From positions 1-64,000 of the forward strand of contig NZ_PXYK01000025.1 of the NCBI RefSeq assembly GCF_003012745.1: a stretch of 64,000 bases of DNA. The letters run 5' to 3'. How positions within the stretch are numbered: position 1 is the first letter of the stretch; the number at the start of each line of letters is the position of its first letter. Source of the stretch: Kumtagia ephedrae (lineage in GTDB: Bacteria; Pseudomonadota; Alphaproteobacteria; Rhizobiales; Rhizobiaceae). The notes under the pieces are model-generated. The model searched no databases, was not told where the DNA came from, and saw only the letters and a list, made by a program, of their open reading frames with translations. The translations under genes and the position numbers were made by a program. This document shows positions 39,161 to 50,033 of the stretch, piece by piece.

Positions 39161-40417
39161 TCATCCCTTCTTCTTGTTGTAAAGGTCGAAGGCAACGGCG
39201 CCGAGCAGCACCAGACCCTTGATGACCTGCTGCCAGTCGATATTGATGCCCATGATGCCCATGCCGTTGTTCATCACGCCCATGATGAAGGCGCCGATGA
39301 CCGCGCCGGTGACCTGGCCGACGCCGCCCAGCGCCGAAGCGCCGCCGACGAACACGGCGGCGATGACGTCGAGCTCCAGGCCGGCGCCGGCTTTCGGCGT
39401 CGCCATGTTGAGGCGGGCGGAATAGATGAGGCCGGCAAGGGCGGCCAGCATGCCCATGATGGCGAAGATGTGGAAGGTCAGCCGCTCCGTGTTGATGCCG
39501 GAAAGCGCCGCCGCCTTGAGGTTGCCGCCGATGGCGTAGATGCGCCGGCCGAAGGTCATGCGCTTGGTGATGAAGACGAACAGCGCGATCAGCACGCCCA
39601 TCACCACCAGCACGTTGGGCAGGCCGCGGAAGGAGGCGAACTTGTACATCAGGAACAGGATGATCGCCGAGATCACTAGGTTCTTGATGACGAAGAAGAC
39701 GAACGGTTCCGCCTCGTAGCCGTGGCTCTCGCGGCTGCGGCGGCTCTGCACCGCCAGATAGAGCATGGCCAGCACGATCAGGACGCCGATGACGAGGGTC
39801 GTCGAATGCAGCACGATGCCGGTTCCCGGCATCGGCGCGCCGGATGCGTTGAGGGTCGGCGCGACGAGGGTGAAGGGCCCGATCACGTCGGGGATGAAGC
39901 CGGCGCTGAGCAACTGGAACAGCGGCGGGAAGGGGCCGACGGAGCGGCCGCTCAGCACGTTGAGCAGCAGGCCCTTGAACACCAGCATGCCCGCCAGCGT
40001 GACGATGAAGGACGGGATCTTCATATAGGCGATGAAATAGCCCTGTATGCCGCCGATCACCGCGCCGAAGGCGATGCACAGGAGGCCGGCGAGCAGCGGG
40101 TTCATGCCGTAGTCGACCATCAGGATCGCCGCCACGGCGCCGATGAAGCCGGCTACCGCGCCGACCGACAGGTCGATGTGCCCGGCGACGATGACCAGGA
40201 GCATGCCCAGCGCCATCACGATGATGTAGGAGTTCTGCAGGACGACGTTGGTCAGGTTGACGGGATAGAACAGCACCCCGTTGGTCATGTACCAGAAGAA
40301 CACCATGATCGCGATCAGCGCGATCACCAGGCCGTATTCGCGCAGATTCTCCCTGACGGCGTCCTGGACAGTGGCCTTGGCGGCGCTGGCGGGCGGTGCG
40401 GCGGTCTCGGTGCTCAT
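39161..40417 (-). CDS. gguB: Sugar ABC transporter permease GguB
   Basis: Inner-membrane permease of 418 residues, the RbsC/XylH/MmsB class, with about ten or more hydrophobic segments. It has [21 protein letters not shown] and the ending [14 protein letters not shown] typical of GguB-like proteins. It overlaps the gguA gene by ATGA. With GguA and ChvE it would import galactose, glucose, arabinose, xylose and similar aldoses, as known for the Agrobacterium relatives. Confidence 0.93.
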   Translation of the reverse strand: MSTETAAPPASAAKATVQDAVRENLREYGLVIALIAIMVFFWYMTNGVLFYPVNLTNVVLQNSYIIVMALGMLLVIVAGHIDLSVGAVAGFIGAVAAILMVDYGMNPLLAGLLCIAFGAVIGGIQGYFIAYMKIPSFIVTLAGMLVFKGLLLNVLSGRSVGPFPPLFQLLSAGFIPDVIGPFTLVAPTLNASGAPMPGTGIVLHSTTLVIGVLIVLAMLYLAVQSRRSRESHGYEAEPFVFFVIKNLVISAIILFLMYKFASFRGLPNVLVVMGVLIALFVFITKRMTFGRRIYAIGGNLKAAALSGINTERLTFHIFAIMGMLAALAGLIYSARLNMATPKAGAGLELDVIAAVFVGGASALGGVGQVTGAVIGAFIMGVMNNGMGIMGINIDWQQVIKGLVLLGAVAFDLYNKKKG

Positions 40418-41949
40418 GACGCTGCCTTCTCTTCTCCGCGGACGATCGCCCGCATGATCTTTTCCTGGCTCGCCTCGTGGCCGGCGAGCTCGCCGACGAT
40501 GCGCCCTTCGTTCAGCACGTAGATGCGGTCGCAGATGCCGAGCAGTTCCGGCATCTCGGAGGAGATGACCAGTATGCCTTTGCCTTCGCCGGCAAGCCTG
40601 TTGATGATGGTGTAGATCTCATATTTCGCGCCGACGTCGATGCCGCGCGTCGGCTCGTCGAGGATCAGCACGTCGGGATTGGCGAACAGCCATTTCGACA
40701 GCACGACCTTCTGCTGGTTGCCGCCGGAGAGGTTGCCGGTGATCTGATAGACGCTGGAGGAGCGGATATTGGTCTTCCTGCGGTATTCGTTAGCGACCTT
40801 CAGCTCGTCCATGTCGTCGATGACGCCCGACTTCGAAACACCGGGCAGGTTGGCTATGGTCACGTTGTGCTTGATGTGGTCGATCAGGTTGAGGCCGTAG
40901 ACTTTTCTGTCCTCCGTGGCGTAGGCGAGCCCGCTGGCGACCGCCCGGTGCACCGTCGAGGTGTCGGCCGGCTTGCCGTGCAGAAACACCTCGCCGGTGA
41001 CGTTGATGCCATAGCTGCGGCCGAACACGCTCATGGCGAATTCGGTGCGTCCGGCGCCCATCAGGCCGGCGATGCCGACCACCTCGCCCTTCTTCACATG
41101 CAGGTTGATGCCCTTGATCACCTGCCGCTCGGGGTGCTGGGGGTGGTAGACGGACCAGTTCTTCACTTCGAAAATGGTCTCGCCGATCTTGGGCGTGCGG
41201 CTGGGATAGCGGTTCTCCAGCGTGCGTCCGACCATCGAGGTGACGATGCGGTCCTCGGTGATGTCGGCCTTGTCCATCGTCTCGATCGACTGGCCGTCGC
41301 GGATCACCGTTATCCGGTCGGCGATGCGTTTGATCTCGTTGAGCTTGTGCGAGATCATGATCGAGGTGAGGCCCTGCGTCTTGAATTCGAGCAGGAGGTC
41401 GAGCAGGGCCTGGCTGTCCTTCTCGGACAGCGATGCCGTCGGCTCGTCCAGGATCAGCAGCTTGACGTCCTTGGCCAGCGCCTTGGCGATCTCGACGAGC
41501 TGCTGCTTGCCGGTGCCGATATTGGTGATCAGCGTATCGGGGTCCTCGCGCAGCCCGACCTTGCGCAGCAGCTCGGAAGCGCGCCGCTTGGTCCGGTTCC
41601 AGTCGATCACGCCGGCGCTAGCCTGCTCATTGCCCAGGAACATGTTCTCGGCGATGGAGAGCATCGGCACCAGTGCCAGTTCCTGATGGATGATGACGAT
41701 GCCGACCTTTTCGGAATCGTGGATGCCGTGGAACCGGCACTCATTGCCTTCGTAGCGCACGTCGCCGTCATAGCTGCCGAAGGGATAGACTCCGGAAAGC
41801 ACCTTCATCAGCGTCGATTTGCCTGCGCCGTTCTCGCCGCAGATGGCGTGGATGTCGCCGCGGCGGACCTTCAGGTTGACGTTCTCGAGCGCCTTGACGC
41901 CCGGAAACGTCTTGGTGATGCCGCGCATCTCCAGAATGGTGTCTGTCAT
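40414..41949 (-). CDS. gguA: Sugar ABC transporter ATP-binding protein GguA
   Basis: A 511-residue ATPase with two ABC domains. The first has [13 protein letters not shown] and [11 protein letters not shown]. The second has the variant Walker [10 protein letters not shown], the signature [15 protein letters not shown] and [14 protein letters not shown]. This domain pair is standard for monosaccharide importers. It lies between chvE and gguB. A palindromic repeat sits in the 237-base gap from chvE. Confidence 0.95.
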   Translation of the reverse strand: MTDTILEMRGITKTFPGVKALENVNLKVRRGDIHAICGENGAGKSTLMKVLSGVYPFGSYDGDVRYEGNECRFHGIHDSEKVGIVIIHQELALVPMLSIAENMFLGNEQASAGVIDWNRTKRRASELLRKVGLREDPDTLITNIGTGKQQLVEIAKALAKDVKLLILDEPTASLSEKDSQALLDLLLEFKTQGLTSIMISHKLNEIKRIADRITVIRDGQSIETMDKADITEDRIVTSMVGRTLENRYPSRTPKIGETIFEVKNWSVYHPQHPERQVIKGINLHVKKGEVVGIAGLMGAGRTEFAMSVFGRSYGINVTGEVFLHGKPADTSTVHRAVASGLAYATEDRKVYGLNLIDHIKHNVTIANLPGVSKSGVIDDMDELKVANEYRRKTNIRSSSVYQITGNLSGGNQQKVVLSKWLFANPDVLILDEPTRGIDVGAKYEIYTIINRLAGEGKGILVISSEMPELLGICDRIYVLNEGRIVGELAGHEASQEKIMRAIVRGEEKAAS

Positions 41950-42054
41950 GGATGATCGTCTTCGATGCCTGGCCGCCGATAGTCGGCCACAGAGAATAGC
42001 TCAAGAGCCCGCAATATCCTACGGCCGACGATGCGCGGCCGGCAGGCCCCGCAA

Positions 42055-42178
42055 GCCCTTTCTCCCGCTGTCGCGGGAAGGAGGCCGGCAGGCGGATGAG
42101 GTGCGACCCGAACGCGGCAGAGTTGACGCCGCCCCTCATCCGGCCGGGCCGCCTTCTCCCCGCAGCCGGAGAGAAGGC
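42055..42178. repeat. Imperfect palindromic element between chvE and gguA
   Basis: Arms of about 48 bases (42055-42104 and 42131-42178) are imperfect inverted repeats; the conserved core is GGCGGATGAGG with CCTCATCCGGC, flanked by TTTCTCCCGC and GGAGAGAAGG. It lies within an apparent operon, between the binding-protein gene and the ATPase gene. It may cause differential expression by ending or stabilising the chvE part of the message. Confidence 0.75.
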
Positions 42179-42186
42179 GATGTCGA

Positions 42187-43254
42187 TTACTTCAGGTCCT
42201 CGGCCTTGATGTAGCCCGAGCCGACGACGATCTCTTCATAGTTCGACTTGTCGACCGAGACCGGGACGAGCAGGTAGGACGGAACCACCTTGACGCCGTT
42301 GTTGTAGGTCTTCTCGTCGTTGATCTCGGGCTTGCCGCCGGAGAGAGCGGCGTCGACGAGATTGGCAGTCACCTTGGCCAGCTCGCGCGTGTCCTTGAAC
42401 ACGGTCGAATACTGCTCGCCGGCGATGATCGCCTTGATCGACGGGGTCTCGGCGTCCTGGCCGGAAATGATCGGCCACGGCTGGTCGGCCGAGCCGTAGC
42501 CGACGCCGCGCAGCGACGAGATGATGCCGCGCGACAGGCCGTCATATGGCGCCAGAACCGCATCGACGCGGCTGCCGTCCGAGTAGTTGGCCGACAGGAT
42601 GTTGTCCATGCGGGCCTGTGCGACCGCGGCGTCCCAGCGCAGTGTGCCTACCTTCTCCATGCCCATCTGGCCTGACTTCACCACCAGCACGCCCTTGTCG
42701 ATCAGCGGCTGCAGCACGCTCATGGCGCCGTCGTAGAAGAAGAAGGCGTTGTTGTCGTCGGGCGAGCCGCCGAACAGCTCGATATTGAACGGACCCTGCT
42801 TCTCGGGGTAGCCGAGGCCCTTGAGGATCGACTCGGCCTGCAGCACGCCAACCTTGAAGTTGTCGAAGGTGGTGTAATAGTCGACGTTGGGGCTTTCGCG
42901 GATCAGGCGGTCATAGGCGACCGTGATCGCGCCGCTGTCTTTCGCCTGCTGCAACACCTGGCTCAGCGTCGTGCCGTCGATCGAGGCGATCACCAGGGCC
43001 TTGGAACCCTTGGTCACCATGTTCTCGATCTGGGCGAGCTGGTTGGGGATGTCGTCCTCGGCATATTGCAGGTCGACGGTGTAGCCCTTGGCCTCCAGCG
43101 CGGCCTTCAACTCGTTGCCGTCGCTGATCCAGCGCAGCGAGGATTTCGTCGGCATGGCGATGCCGACCAGGCCCTTGTCCTGGGCGTGGGCGGCAAAGGT
43201 CAGGCCAGCCAGGCTTATTGCCAGGGCGCCGACCAATGTCTTGATGATCTTCAC
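42187..43254 (-). CDS. chvE: ChvE-like multiple sugar-binding protein
   Basis: Periplasmic binding protein of 355 residues with a signal peptide ending LTFAAHA. The mature part [20 protein letters not shown], then [20 protein letters not shown], is very close to Agrobacterium ChvE, which feeds the GguAB importer and, in Agrobacterium, also signals to VirA. It is divergent from gbpR, whose product regulates chvE in Agrobacterium. No vir genes are seen here, so a nutritional role is likely. Confidence 0.95.
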   Translation of the reverse strand: MKIIKTLVGALAISLAGLTFAAHAQDKGLVGIAMPTKSSLRWISDGNELKAALEAKGYTVDLQYAEDDIPNQLAQIENMVTKGSKALVIASIDGTTLSQVLQQAKDSGAITVAYDRLIRESPNVDYYTTFDNFKVGVLQAESILKGLGYPEKQGPFNIELFGGSPDDNNAFFFYDGAMSVLQPLIDKGVLVVKSGQMGMEKVGTLRWDAAVAQARMDNILSANYSDGSRVDAVLAPYDGLSRGIISSLRGVGYGSADQPWPIISGQDAETPSIKAIIAGEQYSTVFKDTRELAKVTANLVDAALSGGKPEINDEKTYNNGVKVVPSYLLVPVSVDKSNYEEIVVGSGYIKAEDLK

Positions 43255-43466
43255 GGTGTTGTTCTCCCTTGTCCAAATCGAGCGCAGCCGGCGCGCGGTC
43301 GCTCATGTGGGGCGGCCCCAGGGGTCAGTCGCATGCTGTTCCGAAGTCCTCCCGCTCCCTCCGGCCCTTCGTCAGGGCGCACTCGAACGCCCGTCAGGGG
43401 AGGGCCCGAGACCGCCTGACACTGTGTCCAATTCGATATGACTGTCAAATCAGAATTATGACGAAA

Positions 43467-43488
43467 GATATATCCAGTCTGGTATATC
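43467..43488. promoter_or_regulatory. Candidate GbpR binding site
   Basis: A near-palindrome GATATATCCAG with CTGGTATATC occupies an AT-rich stretch between chvE and gbpR, 23-50 bases before gbpR. Its symmetry and A/T edges fit a LysR-type site. Binding could control both divergent genes. Inferred only. Confidence 0.4.
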
Positions 43489-43516
43489 GTGGCGTGCGCA
43501 GAACAGGAGGATGCGA

Positions 43517-44512
43517 ATGCAGGATGCCGGTCCGGACCACCATCCGACATACCATGCCGACATGCCGGTGGTCGGCGCCGACACGCTGCTCAGGAGCGGG
43601 CTGAAGCTTGCCCACATGCGCATGATCGTGGCCCTCGACGACCACGGCCAGGTGAGCGCCGCCGCGCAGGTGCTCGGCATGTCGCAGCCGGCGGCCTCGC
43701 GCATGATCGCCGAGATGGAGGGGATTTTGAAGGCGCCGCTCTGCCAGCGCCTGTCGCGCGGCGTGGGGCTCACCGCCTACGGCCGCGCGCTGGCGCGGCG
43801 CGCCCGCGCCATCCTGCTGGAGTTGAGGGAGGTCGACCGCGAGATCTCGGACCTGCGCTCGGGCAAGGGCGGCTCGGTCTTCCTCGGCGCGGTGACCGCG
43901 CCGGCGATAGAGCTCGCGGTGCCGGCGATCGGCAAGATGCGCGCCGACAACCCGCGGCTCGAGGTCAATATCCAGGTCGACACCAGCCCGGTGCTGGCGC
44001 GCGAGCTGCTCGCCTCGCGCCATGACTTCATCATCGCGCGCATCCCGGACGACCTCAACCCGCGCCAGTTCGAGAGCCGCGAGATCGGCATCGAGAAGGC
44101 CTGCCTGATCGTGCGCCGCGGCCATCCGCTGGCCGGCGACGGCACCGTGCCGACCGACCGGCTGGCCGATTACGACTGGGTGTTCCAGCCGGCCGGCTCG
44201 CTGCTGCGACGTACGCTCGAGCGCATCTTCCTGAGCCGCAACATTCCGCTGCCGGAGCGGGTGCTGAACACCGGCTCGCTGCTGCTCACGCTGGTCATGG
44301 TGGCGCAGTCCGATGCGATCGCGCCGGTGTCGGTGGAAGTGGCGCGCTTCATCCGCGGCGAGCAGGGGCTCGGCGGGGCTATCGACGTGCTGCCGATCGA
44401 TTTCGACATCGTCGTGCAGCCCTACAGCCTGATCAAGGTGCGCAACCGGGTGCTGTCGCCGGCTGCCGCGGCGCTGCACCAGCGCATCCTCGACGAGATC
44501 GCGGAAGGGTGA
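43517..44512 (+). CDS. gbpR: LysR family regulator GbpR
   Basis: Regulator of 331 residues, divergent from chvE. Helix-turn-helix: VSAAAQVLGMSQPAASRMIA. The substrate domain and length match GbpR, which in Agrobacterium activates chvE in response to sugars such as arabinose, fucose and galactose. AGGAGG lies six bases before the ATG at 43517; an ATG at 43511 is too close to it. Assignment rests on both similarity and position. Confidence 0.88.
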   Translation: MQDAGPDHHPTYHADMPVVGADTLLRSGLKLAHMRMIVALDDHGQVSAAAQVLGMSQPAASRMIAEMEGILKAPLCQRLSRGVGLTAYGRALARRARAILLELREVDREISDLRSGKGGSVFLGAVTAPAIELAVPAIGKMRADNPRLEVNIQVDTSPVLARELLASRHDFIIARIPDDLNPRQFESREIGIEKACLIVRRGHPLAGDGTVPTDRLADYDWVFQPAGSLLRRTLERIFLSRNIPLPERVLNTGSLLLTLVMVAQSDAIAPVSVEVARFIRGEQGLGGAIDVLPIDFDIVVQPYSLIKVRNRVLSPAAAALHQRILDEIAEG

Positions 44513-44551
44513 GGCGCGGCCGTCCGTCTCGGGATCGCCCCGCAGGGACGT

Positions 44552-45238
44552 TCAGAAATAGCACTCCGCGCCCTTGCCGCGCGCATAGGCGCTGCGCTCG
44601 CCGCACTGCTGGCCGTTGAGCATGATGTCGTAGGGGCACTGGCAGTCGCCGCCTTGCGGCGCACGGGCAGGTCTCATCGCTCCCCAGATCGACTTGTCGG
44701 CCGGCGACGCAACGGCAGGGATGGCCGCCGCCGGTTCAGAGATCGGCGCCACATCGGCCCTTGGCCGCGGCACGGCGGCCATTTCCGTCGTCGGCCGCGG
44801 TGCGCGGGCGGTGAGATAGTCGCTGTGCACCCAGCCGACCATGCCGTCCACCGTGACCTTGCGCCACTTGCCGTCCGCGACCGTGGCCTCGAGGGCCTGT
44901 CCGGCCTTGAGCATCGCCACCACGGGGCTCGCCGTGCTCGCTTCCTTGCGCAGGCGCACCTTCTCGGTGGTGCGCAGCGTCTCGGCCTCGATCCGCGCCA
45001 CCGGCTTTTCCGGCCGCGGGATCGAGCTGGTCACCATGGGCGAGGGTTTCGGCGCCGGCGCGGCGGCGAGGGCAGGGGTGCTTTCCGTCGGCTTCCTCTT
45101 CTCGACCGATGCGCTCTCGCCGGTGCGCTGGCGCTGCCAATGCTCGCGCTTCGGCGGCTCCTGGGTCATCGCCCAGGCGCCGGCGGCGAGCGCACCGATC
45201 ACCAGCCATCGCAGTCGTGGAAGCATGAATCCAGCCAT
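44552..45238 (-). CDS. SH3-domain periplasmic protein
   Basis: A 228-residue protein with one N-terminal hydrophobic segment (LRWLVIGALAAGAWAM), a Pro/Ala-rich linker, a bacterial SH3b domain (VRLRKEASTASPVVAMLKAG, then WRKVTVDGMVGWVHSDYL) and a Cys-rich tail (CQCPYDIMLNGQQCGERSAY). The tail with four or five Cys is common in rhizobial SH3 proteins. It may bind peptidoglycan or another envelope ligand. Single gene, convergent with gbpR. Confidence 0.82.
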   Translation of the reverse strand: MAGFMLPRLRWLVIGALAAGAWAMTQEPPKREHWQRQRTGESASVEKRKPTESTPALAAAPAPKPSPMVTSSIPRPEKPVARIEAETLRTTEKVRLRKEASTASPVVAMLKAGQALEATVADGKWRKVTVDGMVGWVHSDYLTARAPRPTTEMAAVPRPRADVAPISEPAAAIPAVASPADKSIWGAMRPARAPQGGDCQCPYDIMLNGQQCGERSAYARGKGAECYF

Positions 45239-45402
45239 GCGCCGATCATGCGCCGGAATCGCTTAAGGCTTGGTTTACCACGATGCGGCGGCGCATCGAT
45301 CTGACGGGAGGCGAGCCGCCGGCGGCTTTGTCCTCCGACTGGCCCAGCGCTTGTTCGCCACTAGCGATTGCATCGTCCCGTAAGGCTTGCGAAACGGGCT
45401 GC

Positions 45403-46284
45403 ATGCAGACGCAATCCAACCTCAAGGCGGCCTTCTGGATGGCCTGCTCGCTGGGGTGCATGATCCTGATGACCTGGGCCGGGCGGGAAACCACCCGTGA
45501 GCTCGACGTCTTCCAGGTCATGGAGATCCGCTCGCTGATCGGCCTCGTCCTGCTCTATCCGCTGGTGCACCGGCTCGGTGGGCTGCGGGCCATGGCGACG
45601 GCTCGCCCCCTTCAGCATATAGGCCGCAACGTCGCCCACTATACCGGCCAGTTCTCCTGGCTGGTGGCGCTGACCATGATCCCGCTGGCGCAACTCATTG
45701 CCATCGAGTTCACCATGCCGATCTGGACGGCGCTGCTGGCCGTCACCTTTCTCGGCGAACGGATGACGCCAGCGAAGATCGTCGCGATCGTGCTTGGGGT
45801 GATCGGCGTGGCCGCCATCGTGCGGCCGGGCGCCGGGAGCTTCCAGATCGGCCAGCTCATCGTGCTGGGGGCCGCCGTCGCCTTTGCCATCTCCTTCGTC
45901 ATGACCAAATCGCTGACGCGCACCGAATCGGTGGTGGCAATCATCTTCTGGATGCTGGTCATCCAGTCGGCGATCGGGCTCGTGCCCGCGCTGCTGGTGT
46001 GGCGCACGCCGTCGATCGAACTCTGGCCCTGGCTGGTGGTGATCTCCTTCGGTGGCTCCTACGCGCATTACTGCATGGCGCGCGCCCTGGTGCATGCCGA
46101 CGCCACCGTGGTCACGCCGATGGATTTCATGCGCGTGCCGGCGACGGCGGCGCTCGGCTACTTCGCCTATGCGGAGAAGGTCGACCTGTTCACGGTGCTC
46201 GGAACCGTGCTGATCCTGGCGGGCAATTTGCTCAACCTGGCCGGCCGGCGGCACAAGGCCGAGCCGCCGGTCTCCACGCCCTGA
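45403..46284 (+). CDS. DMT superfamily (EamA) transporter
   Basis: Inner-membrane protein of 293 residues with ten hydrophobic segments in two EamA repeats; the first ends VTFLGERMTPAKIVAIVLGV and the second YFAYAEKVDLFTVLG. Such proteins export amino acids or other metabolites. The ATG at 45403 is preferred over an upstream in-frame ATG at 45283 whose extra 40 residues look non-coding. Substrate unknown. Confidence 0.88.
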   Translation: MQTQSNLKAAFWMACSLGCMILMTWAGRETTRELDVFQVMEIRSLIGLVLLYPLVHRLGGLRAMATARPLQHIGRNVAHYTGQFSWLVALTMIPLAQLIAIEFTMPIWTALLAVTFLGERMTPAKIVAIVLGVIGVAAIVRPGAGSFQIGQLIVLGAAVAFAISFVMTKSLTRTESVVAIIFWMLVIQSAIGLVPALLVWRTPSIELWPWLVVISFGGSYAHYCMARALVHADATVVTPMDFMRVPATAALGYFAYAEKVDLFTVLGTVLILAGNLLNLAGRRHKAEPPVSTP

Positions 46285-46290
46285 CCTGAC

Positions 46291-47028
46291 CTACTGGCGC
46301 CGGCGTAGCGCCAGCCGCACCCGCTCGACGCCGGTGATGATCACCGCCTCCATCGCGGCCCGCGCAGCGGCCGCGTCGCGGGCGCGGATCGCCTCGACGA
46401 TGCGGTGGTGGGAGGCCGAGGCACGGTGCACCTCGCTGATGTCGGCCGTCGGCGAGGACAGGTTGAAGACGCCGACCAGCGCCGCCTCGATCAGATTGCC
46501 GACCGAGCGCATGAACGGGTTGCGCGACGCCTCCGCCACCGCGAGGTGGAACTTCAGGTCGGCCATGGCGTGGCTTTCGGCGCTGTGGCCGTCCTTGCCC
46601 ATGTCCAGGGCAAGGCGTTCGAGATGGGCGACGTCGGCGGCCGAGGCGCGCTCTGCGGCGAGACCGGCGGCATAGGGCTCGAAGGCCAGGCGGATTTCGC
46701 TGAGGTGCACGAGGAAGGCGTCGTTGATGCCAGCCTCGAAGTGCCAGTTGAGGATATCGGCGTCGAACAGGCTCCAGCTCTCGCGGCTGGTGACGCGGGT
46801 GCCGATGCGGGCGCGCGGCACGATCAGGCCCTTGGCGGCGAGCGTCTTCAGAGCCTCGCGCAGCACGGTGCGCGACACGCCGAAGCGCGCCATCAACTCG
46901 GTGTCGCCGGGCAGGGTGGAGCCGCTGGGGATGGTGCCGGAGACGATGTCGAGGCCGAGCGAGTCGACGATGTGCGCGTGGTTGCTGCGCGACCGCTGGC
47001 CGGTGATCACTGTCTGGAGCAGGCCCAT
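46291..47028 (-). CDS. GntR/FadR family regulator
   Basis: Regulator of 245 residues. The winged helix-turn-helix has GSTLPGDTELMARFGVSRTV, and the FCD-type effector domain has DLKFHLAVAEASRNPFMR with metal-binding His and Asp. It lies downstream of xylD on the same strand and probably controls the sugar-acid genes. A palindrome at 51085-51105, upstream of gguC, is a candidate operator. AGGAGG occurs but about 17 bases before the ATG, so the start is uncertain. Confidence 0.87.
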   Translation of the reverse strand: MGLLQTVITGQRSRSNHAHIVDSLGLDIVSGTIPSGSTLPGDTELMARFGVSRTVLREALKTLAAKGLIVPRARIGTRVTSRESWSLFDADILNWHFEAGINDAFLVHLSEIRLAFEPYAAGLAAERASAADVAHLERLALDMGKDGHSAESHAMADLKFHLAVAEASRNPFMRSVGNLIEAALVGVFNLSSPTADISEVHRASASHHRIVEAIRARDAAAARAAMEAVIITGVERVRLALRRRQ

Positions 47029-47237
47029 CGGTTGCTTTAGCGAGCCTCCTGAGAGTGGTCTGGCTGGGGTTCGTGGGGACGGCGCGGTCCGCCCCGAGCT
47101 TGGTTGCCGGACAAGGGAGACTCCTGCGGTGTAGAATCCCGCCGGGAAACGGGAAAACAACGGCAGCGGCCGGCACCCCCATCGCGGGAGGCGATCGTCC
47201 TTTGCTGCCGCGTTCCCGTCATCGGCGGTCGTCCACC

Positions 47238-49061
47238 TCAGTGATTGTCCCTTGGAATGCCCTTGGTCTGGGCGATGCGCTGGTAACGCACCGCCGGCTC
47301 CAGCACCGCGCCGGTTTCCATCTGGCCGATCATCGAGCGCTGGATCTCCTGCCAGGGCGTCTGGTGGTCGGGATATTTGTAGCCGCCGGAGGCCTCGAGC
47401 TCGGTGCGCCGGCGCGCCAGCTCCTCGTTGGGGACGAGGATGTCGGCGGTGCCCTTGCCGAGGTCGATGCGCACCCGGTCGCCGGTCCTCAGGATGGCCA
47501 GCCCGCCGCCGGCCGCCGCCTCCGGCGAGGCGTTGAGGATCGAGGGCGAACCCGACGTGCCGGACTGGCGGCCGTCGCCGATGCAGGGCAGCGAATGGAT
47601 GCCGCGCTTCAAAAGATAGTCGGGCGCGCGCATGTTCACCACCTCGGCGGCACCCGGATAGCCGATCGGACCGGCGCCGCGCATGAACAGCACAGTGGTC
47701 TCGTCGATATGGAGATCCGGATCGTCGATGCGGGCGTGATAGTCCTCCGGTCCGTCGAACACCACGGCCGGCCCCTCGAAGGCATTGGGGTCCTTGGGAT
47801 TGGAGAGATAACGGTCGCGGAACTCCTGCGAGATGACGCTGAGCTTCATGATCGCCGAGTCGAACAGGTTGCCGCGCAGAACGCGGAAGCCGGCATGCTC
47901 CTTGAGCGGACGGTCGATCGGCCAGATCACCTTCTCGTCGAGGATCTTCGCGTCACGGCAATTCTCGCCCATCGTCTTGCCGTTGACGGTGAGCGCGTCC
48001 TCGTTGATGAGGCCCCTGCTCATCAACTGGTTGACGACGGCCGGCACGCCGCCGGCGTGGTGATAGTCCTCGCCGAGATATTCGCCGGCCGGCTGCAGGT
48101 TGACCAGCAGCGGAATCTCTTCCCCATAAGTCTGCCAGTCGTCGATGGTGAGCTCGACGCCGACATGGCGAGCGAGGCCGTTGAGGTGGATCGGCGCGTT
48201 GGTCGAGCCGCCGATCGCCGAATTGACGCGGATGGCGTTGATGAAGGCGTCGCGGGTGAGGATGTCGGAGGGCTTCAGGTCCTCGTCCACCATCTCGACG
48301 ATGCGTTTTCCCGTGAGATAGGCCACTTCCTGGCGGTCGCGGTGCGGCGCGGGGATGGCGGCCGAGCCAGGAAGCTGCATGCCGAGTGCCTCGGCCAGCG
48401 AGTTCATGGTGGTCGCCGTGCCCATGGTGTTGCAGTAACCGGTCGACGGAGCCGACGAGGCGACCAGGCTGACGAAGCCGGCATAGTCGATCTCGCCCGC
48501 CGCCATCAACTCGCGCGCCTTCCACACGATGGTGCCGGAGCCGGTGCGCTCGCCGCGGAACCAGCCGTTGAGCATCGGCCCGACCGACAGCGCGATGGCG
48601 GGGATGTTGACGGTCGCTGCCGCCATCAGGCAGGCGGGCGTGGTCTTGTCGCAGCCGATAGTGAGCACGACGCCGTCGAGCGGGTAGCCATAGAGCACCT
48701 CGACCAAGCCGAGATAGGCGAGGTTGCGGTCGAGGCCGGCGGTCGGGCGCTTGCCGGTCTCCTGGATCGGATGGACGGGGAATTCCAGGGCGATGCCGCC
48801 GGCCTCGCGGATGCCCTCGCGCACGCGCTTGGCGAGGTCGAGATGGTGACGGTTGCAGGGCGACAGGTCGGAGCCGGTCTGGGCGATGCCGATGATCGGC
48901 CGGCCCGACTGGAATTCCTCCTGGCTGATGCCGAAATTCATGTAGCGCTCGAGATAGAGCGCTGTCATGTCGGGGTTGCCGGGGTTGTCGAACCAGGCCT
49001 GCGACCGGCGCAGCGGCCTCGTCCCGTTGGGTTTGTGCGCTCCGTTTCCTGGCTTGCTCAT
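47238..49061 (-). CDS. xylD: D-xylonate dehydratase (IlvD/EDD family)
   Basis: Iron-sulfur dehydratase of 607 residues. Cluster cysteines are C69 (SPCNRHH), C137 (GCDKTTPA) and C210 (STGYCNTMG). The N-terminus [20 protein letters not shown], then [18 protein letters not shown], is close to Caulobacter XylD, which converts D-xylonate to 2-keto-3-deoxyxylonate. Related pentonates or hexonates could be used as well. It lies 35 bases after the dehydrogenase gene and is part of a sugar-acid operon. Confidence 0.88.
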   Translation of the reverse strand: MSKPGNGAHKPNGTRPLRRSQAWFDNPGNPDMTALYLERYMNFGISQEEFQSGRPIIGIAQTGSDLSPCNRHHLDLAKRVREGIREAGGIALEFPVHPIQETGKRPTAGLDRNLAYLGLVEVLYGYPLDGVVLTIGCDKTTPACLMAAATVNIPAIALSVGPMLNGWFRGERTGSGTIVWKARELMAAGEIDYAGFVSLVASSAPSTGYCNTMGTATTMNSLAEALGMQLPGSAAIPAPHRDRQEVAYLTGKRIVEMVDEDLKPSDILTRDAFINAIRVNSAIGGSTNAPIHLNGLARHVGVELTIDDWQTYGEEIPLLVNLQPAGEYLGEDYHHAGGVPAVVNQLMSRGLINEDALTVNGKTMGENCRDAKILDEKVIWPIDRPLKEHAGFRVLRGNLFDSAIMKLSVISQEFRDRYLSNPKDPNAFEGPAVVFDGPEDYHARIDDPDLHIDETTVLFMRGAGPIGYPGAAEVVNMRAPDYLLKRGIHSLPCIGDGRQSGTSGSPSILNASPEAAAGGGLAILRTGDRVRIDLGKGTADILVPNEELARRRTELEASGGYKYPDHQTPWQEIQRSMIGQMETGAVLEPAVRYQRIAQTKGIPRDNH

Positions 49062-49096
49062 GGCTTGGAGTCCTCGGGTGTTTCCTGGGGCTTGTA

Positions 49097-50023
49097 TCAG
49101 TCTTCGAACGGTTCGACGAAGGCGTGCCGGCCGACCATGAAGGCGTCGGCGACGTGGCGCAGCGGCCGCGGGTCGACGTCGCTTTCCCGCGCCGCGATCA
49201 ATCCGGCGAAGCGCCTGTAGATGCCGGCATATTCCTCGTCGCGTCCATCGACGACCATCTTGCCGTCAATGGTGAGCCGGGCGCCACCCGACTGCAACAG
49301 CAGATCGCCGTCGTCGGTCGAGGCGCGGATGTCCCAGGTCTGCGGGCCGGTCTGGCGCCAGTCGAAGGTGGCGGTGGCGCGCTCGCCGGCTGCGTCGGCG
49401 AAGGTGAGCTCCGCGGCGATCGGCTGGGTGCGGTTCTCGGGGAACTGCAGCGTCGCGGCCGTCAGATGGATCGGCATCGGCAGGATTTCAGTGACGATCG
49501 ACAGGGCATTGATGCCGGGATCGAACACGCCGAAGCCGCCCGGTTCCCAGATCCAGGCCTGGCCCGGATGCCATTTGCGCACGTCCTCCTTCCAGTCGAC
49601 GCGCACGGACCGGATATTCCTGGAGGCCAGCCACTGCTTCGCCTGGGCGACGCCGGCCGCGAAGCGCGAATGCCACGTGGCGAAGAGCGACACGCGCTGT
49701 CCCGCCGCCAGGGCGACGAGGTCATCCAACTCGGATAAAGTCGCGCCGGGCGGCTTTTCGAGCAGCACGTGTTTTCCGGCGCGCAGCGCGGTCAGTGCCG
49801 CGGCGTGGCGCGGTCCGGGCGGCATGCACAGCGCCACCGCGTCGAAATGTTCGACCTTTTCCAGCAGCGCTTCGATGTCGGGATAGCTTGGAACCCCGTC
49901 GACGCTGCCGTGACGGCTGGCGGTGGCGACCAGGTCGAAATCGGCGCTGGCGGCGATCGACGGCACATGCTGGTCGCGCGCGATCTTGCCGACGCCGACG
50001 ATGGCGATGCGGATCGGGGTCAT
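49097..50023 (-). CDS. gal: D-galactose/L-arabinose 1-dehydrogenase (Gfo/Idh/MocA)
   Basis: NAD(P)-dependent aldose dehydrogenase of 308 residues. The Rossmann start [20 protein letters not shown] and the segment [20 protein letters not shown] resemble Pseudomonas Gal, which oxidises D-galactose or L-arabinose to the lactone. It supplies the lactone/aldonate for XylD-type dehydration. It is 10 bases after gguC and 35 before xylD on the same strand. Confidence 0.85.
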   Translation of the reverse strand: MTPIRIAIVGVGKIARDQHVPSIAASADFDLVATASRHGSVDGVPSYPDIEALLEKVEHFDAVALCMPPGPRHAAALTALRAGKHVLLEKPPGATLSELDDLVALAAGQRVSLFATWHSRFAAGVAQAKQWLASRNIRSVRVDWKEDVRKWHPGQAWIWEPGGFGVFDPGINALSIVTEILPMPIHLTAATLQFPENRTQPIAAELTFADAAGERATATFDWRQTGPQTWDIRASTDDGDLLLQSGGARLTIDGKMVVDGRDEEYAGIYRRFAGLIAARESDVDPRPLRHVADAFMVGRHAFVEPFED

Positions 50024-50033
50024 CTGTGCGATC

